From the NCBI GenBank assembly GCA_964451365.1, contig CAYVIB010000031.1, positions 4,861 through 68,860 on the forward strand: a DNA stretch of 64,000 nt, given 5' to 3'. Below the pieces are notes generated by a model, which had not been told where the DNA came from, did no database searches, and worked only from the letters and a program-made list of their open reading frames with translations. Source of the DNA: CAYVIB01 sp964451365 (GTDB lineage: Bacteria > Pseudomonadota > Gammaproteobacteria > Pseudomonadales > Cellvibrionaceae). The position numbers and the translations under genes are program-made. Positions 33,724 to 41,940 of the stretch are shown one piece after another (positions within the stretch are counted from its first letter, which is position 1; every line of letters starts with the position of its first letter).

Positions 33724-34745
33724 ACTTTATTGCCTGGTATAAATTCAAAGTGACTGGGCCTGCCGTTTTCAAATGCCAGCAAGCCTGTTTGTTCCGCCTC
33801 ACCGCGTTTTACCAGCAGAATTTTGTCACCTTTTCTCAAGGCAACACCATGCCAGGGAGTGAGCCAGCAATCGTCGGATTCCGCCAGCGTAATGCCGATT
33901 TTTTTCGACACGCGAAACTGGGGGTGAATGGACAGGCGCACGGCGCCGGCGAAATGTTTTTCCAGCAGCCTGGTCCAGGCGTTGCTGCGTTGAATTACCC
34001 GGTAGGCCACGGATTTGGCGAGCTTTTGGAGGGTGGTGCGGGATTCGCTTTTAAACATATCCAGGCCGGAATAATCTTCCACGATAAACCGGGTAATGCC
34101 CAGGTACATCGCTTTGGCTTCTTCCTCGGTCCGGCATCGTCTGCGCAGCTGGTAGATGGACTCGCCATATTGAATCAGCAGTTCTTCCCGCAGTGTGGTG
34201 TAGTCCCTTACTTCCGGATAAACCTGGTCCAGGTTGAAAAAGGAAAATTTTTCCGGGTGAACCCTGTTTGCATATTCCTGCAAATAGTTGCCATAGTCCG
34301 ACACGTCCTGGTCGGGAATGTGAACAAGGTCGGCGAATACGCGGCCATCGGAACAAATTGTTATGTAGGCGCCGGGTGGGTAAACAGCCCCTATTTCCTC
34401 GCAGAGCGAGTTCAAGTTATGTAACGCATGTTTCTCCGCGAGGTCGGGTAAGGCACTCAGTGTTTTCATCCGGTTGGGAGATTTGGCGGGGAAGCCCGGC
34501 AGAATCAGGTTGATCGGCTCGTTTTCGGCGATAACCGAAGCGATAGCGGAAAGATGCGGTTCAGATTCCCGTGCGAAGCATTCCGGTTTGTCGTGTTCGG
34601 TCGGTAGCAGCCGGCGGCGCCTGAAAATGGTTTTCAGTACCGCCTGGGCGATTTGCCTGTGCTTGCGGGAATAATTGATAAAGTCTTCGTCACTGACTTC
34701 ATCTGTTCCGAGTTCAACTTTTAACATCTGATCTGCGCTGCCCAT
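33720..34745 (-). CDS. Isonitrile synthase, PvcA/IsnA/DIT1 family
   Basis: Members convert an amino acid (usually L-Tyr or L-Trp) to its isonitrile, taking the carbon from ribulose-5-phosphate. The 341-residue protein has the family's conserved blocks: LPGFPAKSPN (82-91), ITICSDGRVF (128-137), FIVEDYSGL (220-228), RLSIHPQ (270-276) and LTPWHGV (295-301). Length is normal for a single-domain enzyme. The ATG at 34745 has no strong RBS; one at 34727 is an alternative. It lies 58 bp after the halogenase-like gene and overlaps the oxygenase gene. The amino acid used cannot be decided from these motifs. Confidence 0.88.
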   Translation of the reverse strand: MGSADQMLKVELGTDEVSDEDFINYSRKHRQIAQAVLKTIFRRRRLLPTEHDKPECFARESEPHLSAIASVIAENEPINLILPGFPAKSPNRMKTLSALPDLAEKHALHNLNSLCEEIGAVYPPGAYITICSDGRVFADLVHIPDQDVSDYGNYLQEYANRVHPEKFSFFNLDQVYPEVRDYTTLREELLIQYGESIYQLRRRCRTEEEAKAMYLGITRFIVEDYSGLDMFKSESRTTLQKLAKSVAYRVIQRSNAWTRLLEKHFAGAVRLSIHPQFRVSKKIGITLAESDDCWLTPWHGVALRKGDKILLVKRGEAEQTGLLAFENGRPSHFEFIPGNKV

Positions 34746-34803
34746 TATTGCGTTACCGTTGTTTGCGATTCTCTTCCGCTCCGTGTCGTGTTGGTAATTC
34801 CGT

Positions 34804-36477
34804 TTAGGCGGCGGTGTATTGTTTCTCCATCGTGCCTTGATAGGCGGCGTGTTTTACTTTCAGTAAGTCCAGGCTTTGCCGTAGAGTCAGTGAATTATCG
34901 ATAGCTATTCGTGCAACGTCCGCAAAGGTTTCTTCGGCGCAGTTTATTTGCTCCACTTCGGCCAAGCGCTGCAGGGAGCGGATTATTCCGACGCGCAGCA
35001 TTTCCTGTTCAATATTGGCAATACCTTCCTGGCAGAGTGTTTTACCCATGGTACGGGTGTTAAGCATAAAGCGGTCGCCGATTTCGATATCATAGAACTG
35101 TCCTTTGTTATTGGCGTGGACCACGCCTTTTTTTTCCAGCAGGTCCTGCAGCTCCCGTACGATATGCTCTACACGGTGAATACAGGACTCCTCCAGCATC
35201 AGTTCCGCTTTTTTGTCGAGCATGTCGAATTCCTCGTCGCTCATGTTCGGGTCGTAACCCCAGCTTTCCGTCATCGAAACAGGCAGGATAATGCCGAACC
35301 ACTGCATCAACAGAGTTTCGAAATTGGCGCGCTGGCGGTCGAAGCAGTCGTGGTAGTGGCCCTTGATGTGGAGGAAGAAATTTTCCAGCCACACTTTGTT
35401 GAATGCATTGTAGGCCTTGACCTTGTTGCGAAATACGTTTTCCTCGCCCGCCATGTCGGTGGTAATCAGGTCGCCGATCATACGGTTGTTGTCCGCCAGA
35501 AGGGCGGAGCCGGGAGAGAGTATCGGGTCGAGCACTGCCGAAGCCATGCCGGTAAGAAACCAGCGCTGTTCGGAAAAGCTTTGCTTTGCCTGCCGCGAGA
35601 TGCCGCGCAGGCGATGGAAGTCGAGCAGTTCGCTTTGGTCGCCCAACAGTTGTCGCATGCAACGATGGGTTTTGAGGAAATCAATAAATTCCCTGTCGTT
35701 GTTTATTTTGACAGGGCTCATATCGGTACGCACGGTAACGCCGATGCTGAAGGTTTCTCCGTCGATGGGTATCAGCCAGATCCAGTAACCGCCGTACATA
35801 AAGTGCGTGGTCGCCAGGGCTCGCGTTGTGTGATTGACCCGGGCGCGCCATTCGCGGTCGCCGAGCAAATCCAGGTTGGCAATGTTTTTGAAGCGCCCCC
35901 AATAGCTGTCGATGGGGTGATTGTTGTTATTGGATTTGATCAGCCTGAGCTTTTTGCCGATGGGGCTGGCGAATCCGGCGGCGTCCACCATCCATCTGCA
36001 GCGATAGGTGTTGTTACCCGTGACCGCGGTATGGCCGTTTTCTCCGTCGAGGGTGATTTCCCTGACGCTGGTACCCAGGCGCACATCAATTCCCGCGTCG
36101 ACATTCATGTGATAGAGGTCGGTGTCGAAGCGTTTGCGGTTAATTTGATGGGCAGGTGTGGTGTGAAACCAGGAGCGCCCCACCTCACTCATCTGGTCGA
36201 TGGGCAGGTCGTGCTCCGGCGAGTCGTAAAAAAAGCGCAGGCCGTGTTTGTACAAGTGGTTGGTGTCCAGGTAAAAACCCAGGTGCAGGTCTTTTACCGC
36301 GTAGTCCCAGAACGATTCCAGTGTGGATTCGCCCACCCAGTGATCGAACTGCTTTTTCTTTTCCAGCACGACGATATCGAGTTCCGGATGTTTAATTTTA
36401 AGTTGCCGCGCCAGGCAGGCTCCCGCCATGGAGGAACCGATAATCAAAACGTCACATTGGGTTTCCATTTGCGCCAT
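34804..36477 (-). CDS. Flavin-dependent halogenase-like enzyme
   Basis: The 557-residue protein starts with an FAD-binding beta-alpha-beta unit (VLIIGSSMAGACLARQL); the dinucleotide motif is GSSMAG (14-19), with Ser in place of the middle Gly. It then has WVGEST (47-52), the WxWxIP halogenase signature WIWLIP (232-237), and LDPILSPGSAL (316-326) for FAD. These point to the phenol/pyrrole-type flavin halogenases (PltA/CmlS group) rather than ordinary monooxygenases. The C-terminal region of about 180 residues is helical. The ATG at 36477 has an AGGAGG RBS. It is the first gene of the six-gene isonitrile operon. Halogenation of an aromatic isonitrile is plausible but unproven. Confidence 0.84.
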   Translation of the reverse strand: MAQMETQCDVLIIGSSMAGACLARQLKIKHPELDIVVLEKKKQFDHWVGESTLESFWDYAVKDLHLGFYLDTNHLYKHGLRFFYDSPEHDLPIDQMSEVGRSWFHTTPAHQINRKRFDTDLYHMNVDAGIDVRLGTSVREITLDGENGHTAVTGNNTYRCRWMVDAAGFASPIGKKLRLIKSNNNNHPIDSYWGRFKNIANLDLLGDREWRARVNHTTRALATTHFMYGGYWIWLIPIDGETFSIGVTVRTDMSPVKINNDREFIDFLKTHRCMRQLLGDQSELLDFHRLRGISRQAKQSFSEQRWFLTGMASAVLDPILSPGSALLADNNRMIGDLITTDMAGEENVFRNKVKAYNAFNKVWLENFFLHIKGHYHDCFDRQRANFETLLMQWFGIILPVSMTESWGYDPNMSDEEFDMLDKKAELMLEESCIHRVEHIVRELQDLLEKKGVVHANNKGQFYDIEIGDRFMLNTRTMGKTLCQEGIANIEQEMLRVGIIRSLQRLAEVEQINCAEETFADVARIAIDNSLTLRQSLDLLKVKHAAYQGTMEKQYTAA

Positions 36478-36539
36478 AAAACGTCCTCCTGGCATTCAAA
36501 CCATTTTGCATTGGCTGCAAGTAATACAATCTGTACAAA

Positions 36540-36569
36540 ATTAAACCTTTATTTTGGTGTGGATGACAA
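36540..36569 (-). promoter_or_regulatory. Putative sigma-70 promoter of the isonitrile operon
   Basis: On the minus strand TTGTCA (36569-36564) and TTTAAT (36545-36540) are 18 bp apart, about 65 bp before the halogenase-like start. A short direct repeat (acagagattgtcat / acagattgtatta) overlaps it and could be a regulator site. Confidence 0.35.
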
Positions 36570-37012
36570 TCTCTGTTCAGGAAGAGATACGGCGGTTCAC
36601 AGGAAAAAACAGGTAAATCGTTGTCGGGCAAATTATCTTTCTTCAATTTCGCGGAATATTTATGGGTGTTATTACCATCGGTGTCGAATGAGGGGCGGGC
36701 CGGTATTTATAAGCTTTCGGATTATTTTCAGGTTCGTGATCAACCGCGGGTTATAAGCGTTGAGGTTTTGACGCTGTTGACACAAGATTAAAGATAGAAT
36801 TACGCGCCAGCGGACATTGACGCTGCCGCGACGTTAGAATATTTTTGTGATTTAAGCGACACGGGAACTTGACCGGATAGTGATATCCGTTTTTTACGAT
36901 GAACCTTTTCCTGAACCAGCAGAGTAAAACAAAAATAAAAGTGGCTGTTTCCTGGCAGTCTGTTAGACGGGAGCGATGAGCGAATTAGTGCTGACAGGCC
37001 CTCGTTAAACCG
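36570..37012. other. Shared regulatory region between the isonitrile operon and the divergent unknown gene
   Basis: Apart from the putative promoter of the leftward operon, this AT-rich stretch holds no gene. I could not identify a convincing promoter for the rightward gene. Confidence 0.45.
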
Positions 37013-37693
37013 ATGTCCAATCCATTAGACCAAACCGTGGCAGCAGGCAAAATGGCCGAAGACTCCAGATATTCGACGCAAAGTCTACCGTATTATTTTA
37101 TTGATCATAATCTCTCAATCGTCAAGCAGTGCCTGAACTCGGTGATGGCCATTCTGGCAGAGGAGGTTGGACGGTCCGGTCCCGAGGAGGGGTTGAACCT
37201 GTCCGGTAACGCCGTATTGGAAGGAAACCTGGAAAGTGCGAATACCGCCTCGGTCGAATTGCTGAAAAAAATTCTGGTGATGATCGGTGAGTTGGAAATT
37301 TCACTGGATATCGTGGGGCTGCTGGATAACCGTGGCTATTCCGTTATGCGCCCGGCGAGTGTCGATTCCGATATCAATTTTCGTCACGTACTGGTGGACC
37401 TGATGGTGCTGACCCTCCAGTGCTGGGAGCAAACCACTGGCAAGGACAAAATAGAACTGGCTGAACAAAGCAAATTATGGCGCGTCACCAACGATAACAG
37501 CCAATTGCGTGTGCGCACCATGGACCGGTATTTTTCCGTTAAAAAGCTGCCCAAGGTCCCGCGCTGGCAGGCGGTGCTGGATACAGCCTACTTTGTTCTC
37601 AACCAGGGGTCCAATGATTCGCGGGTGATGAAACAGCTGGAACAGGCGGTGAACAATATGGTTATCGTTTTGCGAAGCAGGGCTCTTCTGTAG
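37013..37693 (+). CDS. Protein of unknown function divergent from the isonitrile operon
   Basis: The 226-residue soluble protein is mostly helical. It begins MSNPLDQTVAAGKMAEDSRY, has two possible helical repeats and a basic stretch (SKLWRVTNDNSQLRVRTMDR, then YFSVKKLPKVPRW) near 160-190. I do not recognise the family. The basic region and its divergent position next to a biosynthetic operon would fit a regulator, but no clear HTH is visible. It is convergent with the DUF1264 lipoprotein gene, 5 bp away. Confidence 0.7.
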   Translation: MSNPLDQTVAAGKMAEDSRYSTQSLPYYFIDHNLSIVKQCLNSVMAILAEEVGRSGPEEGLNLSGNAVLEGNLESANTASVELLKKILVMIGELEISLDIVGLLDNRGYSVMRPASVDSDINFRHVLVDLMVLTLQCWEQTTGKDKIELAEQSKLWRVTNDNSQLRVRTMDRYFSVKKLPKVPRWQAVLDTAYFVLNQGSNDSRVMKQLEQAVNNMVIVLRSRALL

Positions 37694-37698
37694 CAATG

Positions 37699-38460
37699 TC
37701 AACGGGGTTTCTTTTCCTCCACGCCCGGAATGGATTCCGTCGGGCCGGAAAACTGCCCTTTAAGTGCATCGACGCCCTCTTGCGGGCGGGCCAGTTCCAC
37801 CAGCGCCTGCCGGTTTTGGCGAACCTCTTCCGTATCGATTCCCGTTTTACGATCACGCTCTTCCACCAGGCCTGGTTGTGCTTCGCCGTCGCGGTTAAAC
37901 GACCATGCGAGCATGGGATCGCCCAGCGGCAGTTGGTCCCCGGACTCGTCACGGGTATCCCACAGATGCCAGGTTTTTCCGTAACTGTTCATCTTGCCTT
38001 CCATTAGTTCTATTTCCGCCACCGATGGAATATTGGGCGCAACCAATTGGCCCGACAGAATTTCGTAGTTGTGGGGATGCCAGTATTGTTTCTCGTCCTC
38101 GGGGAGCGATTCAAAAATTTTTTCCGAAATAATGTATTCAATTCCGTTGAGATTGGCATCGCCGGTGTTGCCGTCGAACAAAACGCACTGCGCGAAATCC
38201 GCATTGACCTGGCGGCAAAAGTGATGAGCCTCCATTTGATGGGATGGGTCGTTTTTCATTGGGTGGAATCCCACCAGGTACATATTAATTGCATCGAGAG
38301 GTTCGCTGGTTTGCAGAACCGCCGCGCCGGCTTCCAGTGCTTTGGTCAGCGGTTTTTCTTCGCTTCCGCTCGGACTGATTTCGGGTTTCCTTTTCTCGCA
38401 TCCGCTTGCAAATAGAAAAAGAATTAAGGCCCCCGCAAGATAAATGACGTTTCCTTTCAT
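37699..38460 (-). CDS. DUF1264 (OBAP-like) lipoprotein
   Basis: The 253-residue protein has a lipoprotein signal ending FASGC (Cys21). The DUF1264 domain follows, with PLDAINMYLVGFHPMKNDPS, then HQMEAHHFCRQVN, NLNGIEYIISEKIFESLP and YWHPHNYEILSGQLVAPNIP. This family includes plant oil-body-associated proteins; the bacterial role is unknown. The ATG at 38460 follows an aggaaa site; an upstream TTG gives an unlikely leader. It lies between the unknown gene and a palindromic element. Confidence 0.84.
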   Translation of the reverse strand: MKGNVIYLAGALILFLFASGCEKRKPEISPSGSEEKPLTKALEAGAAVLQTSEPLDAINMYLVGFHPMKNDPSHQMEAHHFCRQVNADFAQCVLFDGNTGDANLNGIEYIISEKIFESLPEDEKQYWHPHNYEILSGQLVAPNIPSVAEIELMEGKMNSYGKTWHLWDTRDESGDQLPLGDPMLAWSFNRDGEAQPGLVEERDRKTGIDTEEVRQNRQALVELARPQEGVDALKGQFSGPTESIPGVEEKKPR

Positions 38461-38555
38461 ACCATTTTCCTGGTGTTCCTGTAGGTTGGGCAAGCAACGC
38501 GTCCCTCGCCGTTTTTCGTTGAGTCATTGCGGTGCCATTAAGAAAGACAGACAAT

Positions 38556-38645
38556 CAGGGCGAGGCATTCTGAAATCACATAAATACATCCATGTAGCTC
38601 CGTCACGTCGTCCCTGACTCTACGATTTCAGAATCCCTCGCCCTG
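38556..38645. repeat. 22-bp inverted repeat around a 46-bp loop
   Basis: The left arm 38556-38577 begins cagggcgaggcattctg. The right arm 38624-38645 ends ccctcgccctg. Together they pair over 22 bp with one mismatch. The loop contains atccatgtag and gtccctga, words shared with the elements at 1270 and 23357, so it may be a relative. No T-tract follows. Confidence 0.7.
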
Positions 38646-38689
38646 ATCGCCTCGGGTGCCGGCGGATATTCAATTCTTCTTTCGCAAAA

Positions 38690-38720
38690 CGGCGGGTGGC
38701 GCTTTTCCTACCCCCTACAG
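38690..38720. repeat. Short GCGGGT/ACCC repeat, copy 3
   Basis: The sequence cggcgggtggcgcttttcct followed by acccccta is a degenerate member of the family at 19241, 31669 and 63735. Confidence 0.45.
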
Positions 38721-38737
38721 TACGTTCGCGACGGTTA

Positions 38738-39481
38738 TCAGGCGACGCCCATGCGCGCTTCGCCGCGCACGAAATCCTCATACCACTGATGTATTTCCCG
38801 CAGGTGAATATCCTCTTCATCCTTTGCCTGGGCGAACTGACCTGCCATGTCGGCCATACCCATATCTTCCGCCAGCTTGATCAGCAAGTCCCATTCGGCA
38901 TTGTCTGTCAGTTCCAGGGCCAGCATACTTTCCAGACACTGGCTGACGGAAGTGCGCGGGTCGGTGATTACTTTCATCATGCCCATGGACGCGACGCCCG
39001 CCACATCGGCGTCCGGCGTTTGCGCGGTGGGATCGGCGCCCAGCGATTCCATGCATTGCTTGATCAAACGAAAATGCTGTGCTTCCTGGTTGCGAAATTC
39101 GCGGATACGTTCGATAGGAACTTTCGATATATCCATGCCGTCGTGGGTGGCGGACATGCATTTTTCAATAAAGGATTCATAAATCCGCACGCCGCTGCGT
39201 TCAAAAGCCAGGCGCTCGCCGAGCTTATTGATAAACATCTCAGGATTGTGTCCGGTCATTTTCTTCATGGTGGATTTGAGCATGCCTTTTGGCGTGCCCG
39301 GTATGGGAACGGAACCCACCGGACCGGCGTCGTCAATGCGCTCTCGCTTTAACGATTTTAACGATTGAATGCTGCCCTGGGTCGAAAAAAACTTTTCGGC
39401 TCCCTCAATCATTTTCTTGCTGTCGAACGGAGAGGCATCCATACCGGTGCGATTGGTACCCATCTGTGTTGATTTTTCCAC
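38738..39481 (-). CDS. Ferritin-like domain protein 1
   Basis: The 247-residue protein has a helical bundle from about residue 85. Possible metal-ligand motifs are RLAFERSGVRIYE (Glu with a following Glu one turn later), FRNQEAQHFRLIKQ (ExxH) and a second pair in LALELTDNAEWDLL and DEEDIHLREI. This is the pattern of non-heme ferritin-like or rubrerythrin-like proteins, with an N-terminal extension of about 80 residues. The GTG start at 39481 has an agaggag RBS at good spacing; an ATG at 39463 is the alternative. It follows the second ferritin-like gene on the same strand, 50 bp away. Confidence 0.72.
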   Translation of the reverse strand: MEKSTQMGTNRTGMDASPFDSKKMIEGAEKFFSTQGSIQSLKSLKRERIDDAGPVGSVPIPGTPKGMLKSTMKKMTGHNPEMFINKLGERLAFERSGVRIYESFIEKCMSATHDGMDISKVPIERIREFRNQEAQHFRLIKQCMESLGADPTAQTPDADVAGVASMGMMKVITDPRTSVSQCLESMLALELTDNAEWDLLIKLAEDMGMADMAGQFAQAKDEEDIHLREIHQWYEDFVRGEARMGVA

Positions 39482-39531
39482 GTTGCTTCTCCTCTACAAA
39501 AATTAAAATAGGTTTGGTTGTGTAATTGTTC

Positions 39532-40704
39532 TCAGGACACCTCGGCCATTTCTTCGGTAAGTTCAGTGCCAGGCTGCCAGTGGTAACCCGCCGCTACCGT
39601 TTCGGACGGTGAACCGGTGGAATTCATGTGATTGCGATAATCCAGCGTTGCGCGGCTTTCCTGATCCTTCGCAACAAACTTGCTGCCGTTCACGCGCAGA
39701 TCCACTTCCTGCATCAGTGTCTGGCGAACGAACTCGCGCTGACTCTGGTAAGCGATGGGACTGGGCATCTGCATGGGAATGATTTCCGCGGGATCACGTC
39801 GCTCGTGTTTTTTATACAGCTCCATGGCCAGGTGCAGGTGACCCAACTCGTATTCGAGAAAACGCTCCCAAATCGCCTTGATACGTGGATTGGATTCGGA
39901 TTCCATGCAACTGTAATAGTTGTAGGCTTCGTTGGCTTCGTACAGCATCCATTTTTCCAGCCAGCTTTCGTTCGGATCGATAATCGAGCCGTACTGCGTA
40001 ACGTGCTGTTCCTCAATGGAGGCGATTTCCGCGTAAAGCTGCCGGGCGACCGGATCGCTGAAAGTCGGGCCTATGTTCATGTAGTAATCGCGCGTTTGGT
40101 ATTCGCCGGAAAAAATCGTCAGTGCATTCATTTTGCTGATGGGATCGGTGGCCCGGTGGTCATAATGATCCCGCAAATCGTCCTCCGGCGCCCGGTGTTC
40201 CTCGGCAGTCGGCCGGCCGGCGGTAACATCCGTATAACATTGCAGAATGTTATTGGCGTCCTTGCCCTCCACGCGATCCATCAGCGCCGAGTAGCGGTAC
40301 ATATGATCGAAATCCTCCAGCAGCCCGTAACGATAAACCTGTGCAAGATAGGGGTCGGGTTCCTGCTGGGCGATGGCGGCGGTGACTTCTATGGCTACCT
40401 GTTCGTAACCGATGGTGGTTTCCAGCGGGGAGTGGTCCGCGCCAATCAACCAGTTGATCATTGTTTGCTGGTGGTGCTCAACCCGTCGCACCTGGGCCAG
40501 CGCATGGCGCAATTCACCGTTAAGCTGAGCGCACATATGTTGAAAGCGGTTGGCTTGCTGCTCGATACCGTTCATTAAAATTACGCGCACCCGGGTATAC
40601 GCGTCATCATCCAGTTTGCTGATAGGTTTGGGTGTCAACTCGCGCCAGGTAAACTTTTGTTTGTCCAGGGCGACTCCCTTGTTGTCGAATAGCTGAACTG
40701 TCAT
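39532..40704 (-). CDS. Ferritin-like domain protein 2
   Basis: The 390-residue soluble protein is helical, with ferritin-like ligand motifs AEIASIEEQHVTQYGSI (ExxH), WMLYEANEAYNYYSCMESE and FLEYELGHLHLAMELY (ExxxH). The N-terminal third also has Glu/His-rich helices (QVRRVEHHQQTMINWL). The family is not one I can name. Its gene precedes that of ferritin-like protein 1, so the two probably act together, for example in iron handling or as a diiron oxidase pair. Any link with the nearby isonitrile operon is inference. Confidence 0.7.
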   Translation of the reverse strand: MTVQLFDNKGVALDKQKFTWRELTPKPISKLDDDAYTRVRVILMNGIEQQANRFQHMCAQLNGELRHALAQVRRVEHHQQTMINWLIGADHSPLETTIGYEQVAIEVTAAIAQQEPDPYLAQVYRYGLLEDFDHMYRYSALMDRVEGKDANNILQCYTDVTAGRPTAEEHRAPEDDLRDHYDHRATDPISKMNALTIFSGEYQTRDYYMNIGPTFSDPVARQLYAEIASIEEQHVTQYGSIIDPNESWLEKWMLYEANEAYNYYSCMESESNPRIKAIWERFLEYELGHLHLAMELYKKHERRDPAEIIPMQMPSPIAYQSQREFVRQTLMQEVDLRVNGSKFVAKDQESRATLDYRNHMNSTGSPSETVAAGYHWQPGTELTEEMAEVS

Positions 40705-40797
40705 GACTTTTCCTCACAGAATCGGTGGAGTGGAAAAACCTTGAGTGCAAGCAATATACCCATACTTCGTGCCGGATAAATTTTTCTTACTTTGGTT

Positions 40798-40835
40798 GTT
40801 ACTAACCCGGCATTCGGGTACGCCGGGTTAGTAAC
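40798..40835. repeat. Perfect 14-bp palindrome
   Basis: The arms GTTACTAACCCGGC (40798-40811) and GCCGGGTTAGTAAC (40822-40835) pair perfectly around a 10-base loop. The palindrome lies about 95 bp upstream of the ferritin-like gene start and upstream of the SDR gene. There is no T-tract. It may be an operator or a structural element. Confidence 0.6.
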
Positions 40836-41105
40836 CGTCCAACTGGTAGAAAAACAGACAAATTATTTTTTTAACATGTAAATTTGATTTTCCGGCTTGA
40901 AGGGATTTAAACCCGTTTTAACGAGGGTTTTTTTCCGTGATTCAAGAGGCGGTAGTAGAAGCTTTTTTTTACAAATCCCCCTGTAAAGTCTACAGATCCG
41001 GGAACCGGGTCCATTACGGCGCGTTAATTGCTCCGGTTATACATCGTTTTAACAAATACCGCACGATTGTTTTTAAACGCGCGCGTGATGGAGGAGGAAG
41101 CGGTA

Positions 41106-41894
41106 ATGGCGGAACAAAACCAATATGCGTTAATAACCGGCGCAAGCAGCGGTATCGGTTATGAGTTGGCAGATGTTTTTGCGGAGCACGGATTTAATCT
41201 GGTGATTTGTGCCCGTGACGAGGAACATCTGCACGATACGGCGGATGAGCTGTCGCGACAGCACGACGTCAATGTTGTTCCCATCGCTAAAAATTTGTTC
41301 CCGCGCCAGAGTCCCTTTGAACTTTACCGGGAGGTAGGGGAGCGCGGAATTACCTTGGACATTCTCGTCAATAACGCCGGCCAGGGGTTGTACGGCAGGT
41401 TTGTGGAAACCGATATCGAGCGGGAATTGGATATGCTGCAACTAAACATCGGGGCATATATAGTGCTGACCAAACTGTTTTTGCGCGACGCCATCGCACG
41501 CAAACGCGGCAGAATCCTTAACGTTGCCTCTATCGCCGGCAAGGTGCCGGGCCCTTACCAGGCTGTTTACCACGGTACCAAGGCATTTGTTCACTCGTTT
41601 TCCGAAGCGGTTCGCGCGGAGGTGGAAGGTACCGGCGTTACCGTTACGTCCCTGTTGCCAGGGCCGACCGATACGGACTTTTTTCATAAGGCGCATATGG
41701 AGCAGTCGAAAATTCTCGACGGCAAACTGCAGGATCCTTCGCAGGTGGCGCGTGATGGCTTTAAAGCCTTGATGGATGGCGAGGATATGTGTGTTTCCGG
41801 GCTGAAAGGCAAGGCACAGGTTTTCGCGAGCAAGTTTGCGTCGGACCATATTGCGGCAAAAATCATGCTTCAGCAGCAGGGGCCGAAGGGCTGA
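41106..41894 (+). CDS. Short-chain dehydrogenase/reductase (classical SDR)
   Basis: The 262-residue protein has the NAD(P)-binding motif TGASSGIG near 12-19, NNAG near 88-91, the catalytic Ser in NVASIAG and the Tyr-x-x-x-Lys motif in AVYHGTKAF. This is a complete classical SDR. Arg following the second strand (VICARDEEHL) suggests NADP(H). The substrate is unknown. The ATG at 41106 follows ggaggagg. It ends before a bidirectional terminator shared with the DUF2267 gene. Confidence 0.86.
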   Translation: MAEQNQYALITGASSGIGYELADVFAEHGFNLVICARDEEHLHDTADELSRQHDVNVVPIAKNLFPRQSPFELYREVGERGITLDILVNNAGQGLYGRFVETDIERELDMLQLNIGAYIVLTKLFLRDAIARKRGRILNVASIAGKVPGPYQAVYHGTKAFVHSFSEAVRAEVEGTGVTVTSLLPGPTDTDFFHKAHMEQSKILDGKLQDPSQVARDGFKALMDGEDMCVSGLKGKAQVFASKFASDHIAAKIMLQQQGPKG

Positions 41895-41907
41895 TAAGAA
41901 CTGATAG

Positions 41908-41936
41908 TGGTGGCGGGAAACCGCCACCATTTGTTT
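41908..41936 (+). terminator. Terminator between the convergent SDR and DUF2267 genes
   Basis: The perfect stem TGGTGGCGG/CCGCCACCA with a gaaa loop is followed by tttgttt. It starts 14 bp after the SDR stop and may serve both strands. Confidence 0.7.
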
Positions 41937-41940
41937 CAGA

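Noticed and set aside
33381..34424. A 347-codon + strand frame opposite the isonitrile synthase and oxygenase genes
   Set aside because: It spans two real overlapping genes on the other strand and has no domain.
33720..34745. Reading the PvcA-type gene as part of a pyoverdine siderophore cluster
   Set aside because: No nonribosomal peptide synthetase or other pyoverdine genes are present; the old name reflects an early misassignment of pvc genes.
34948..36756. A 602-codon frame on the + strand antisense to the halogenase-like gene
   Set aside because: It mirrors the codon pattern of the real gene, has no RBS or recognisable domain, and reads as biased low-quality protein.
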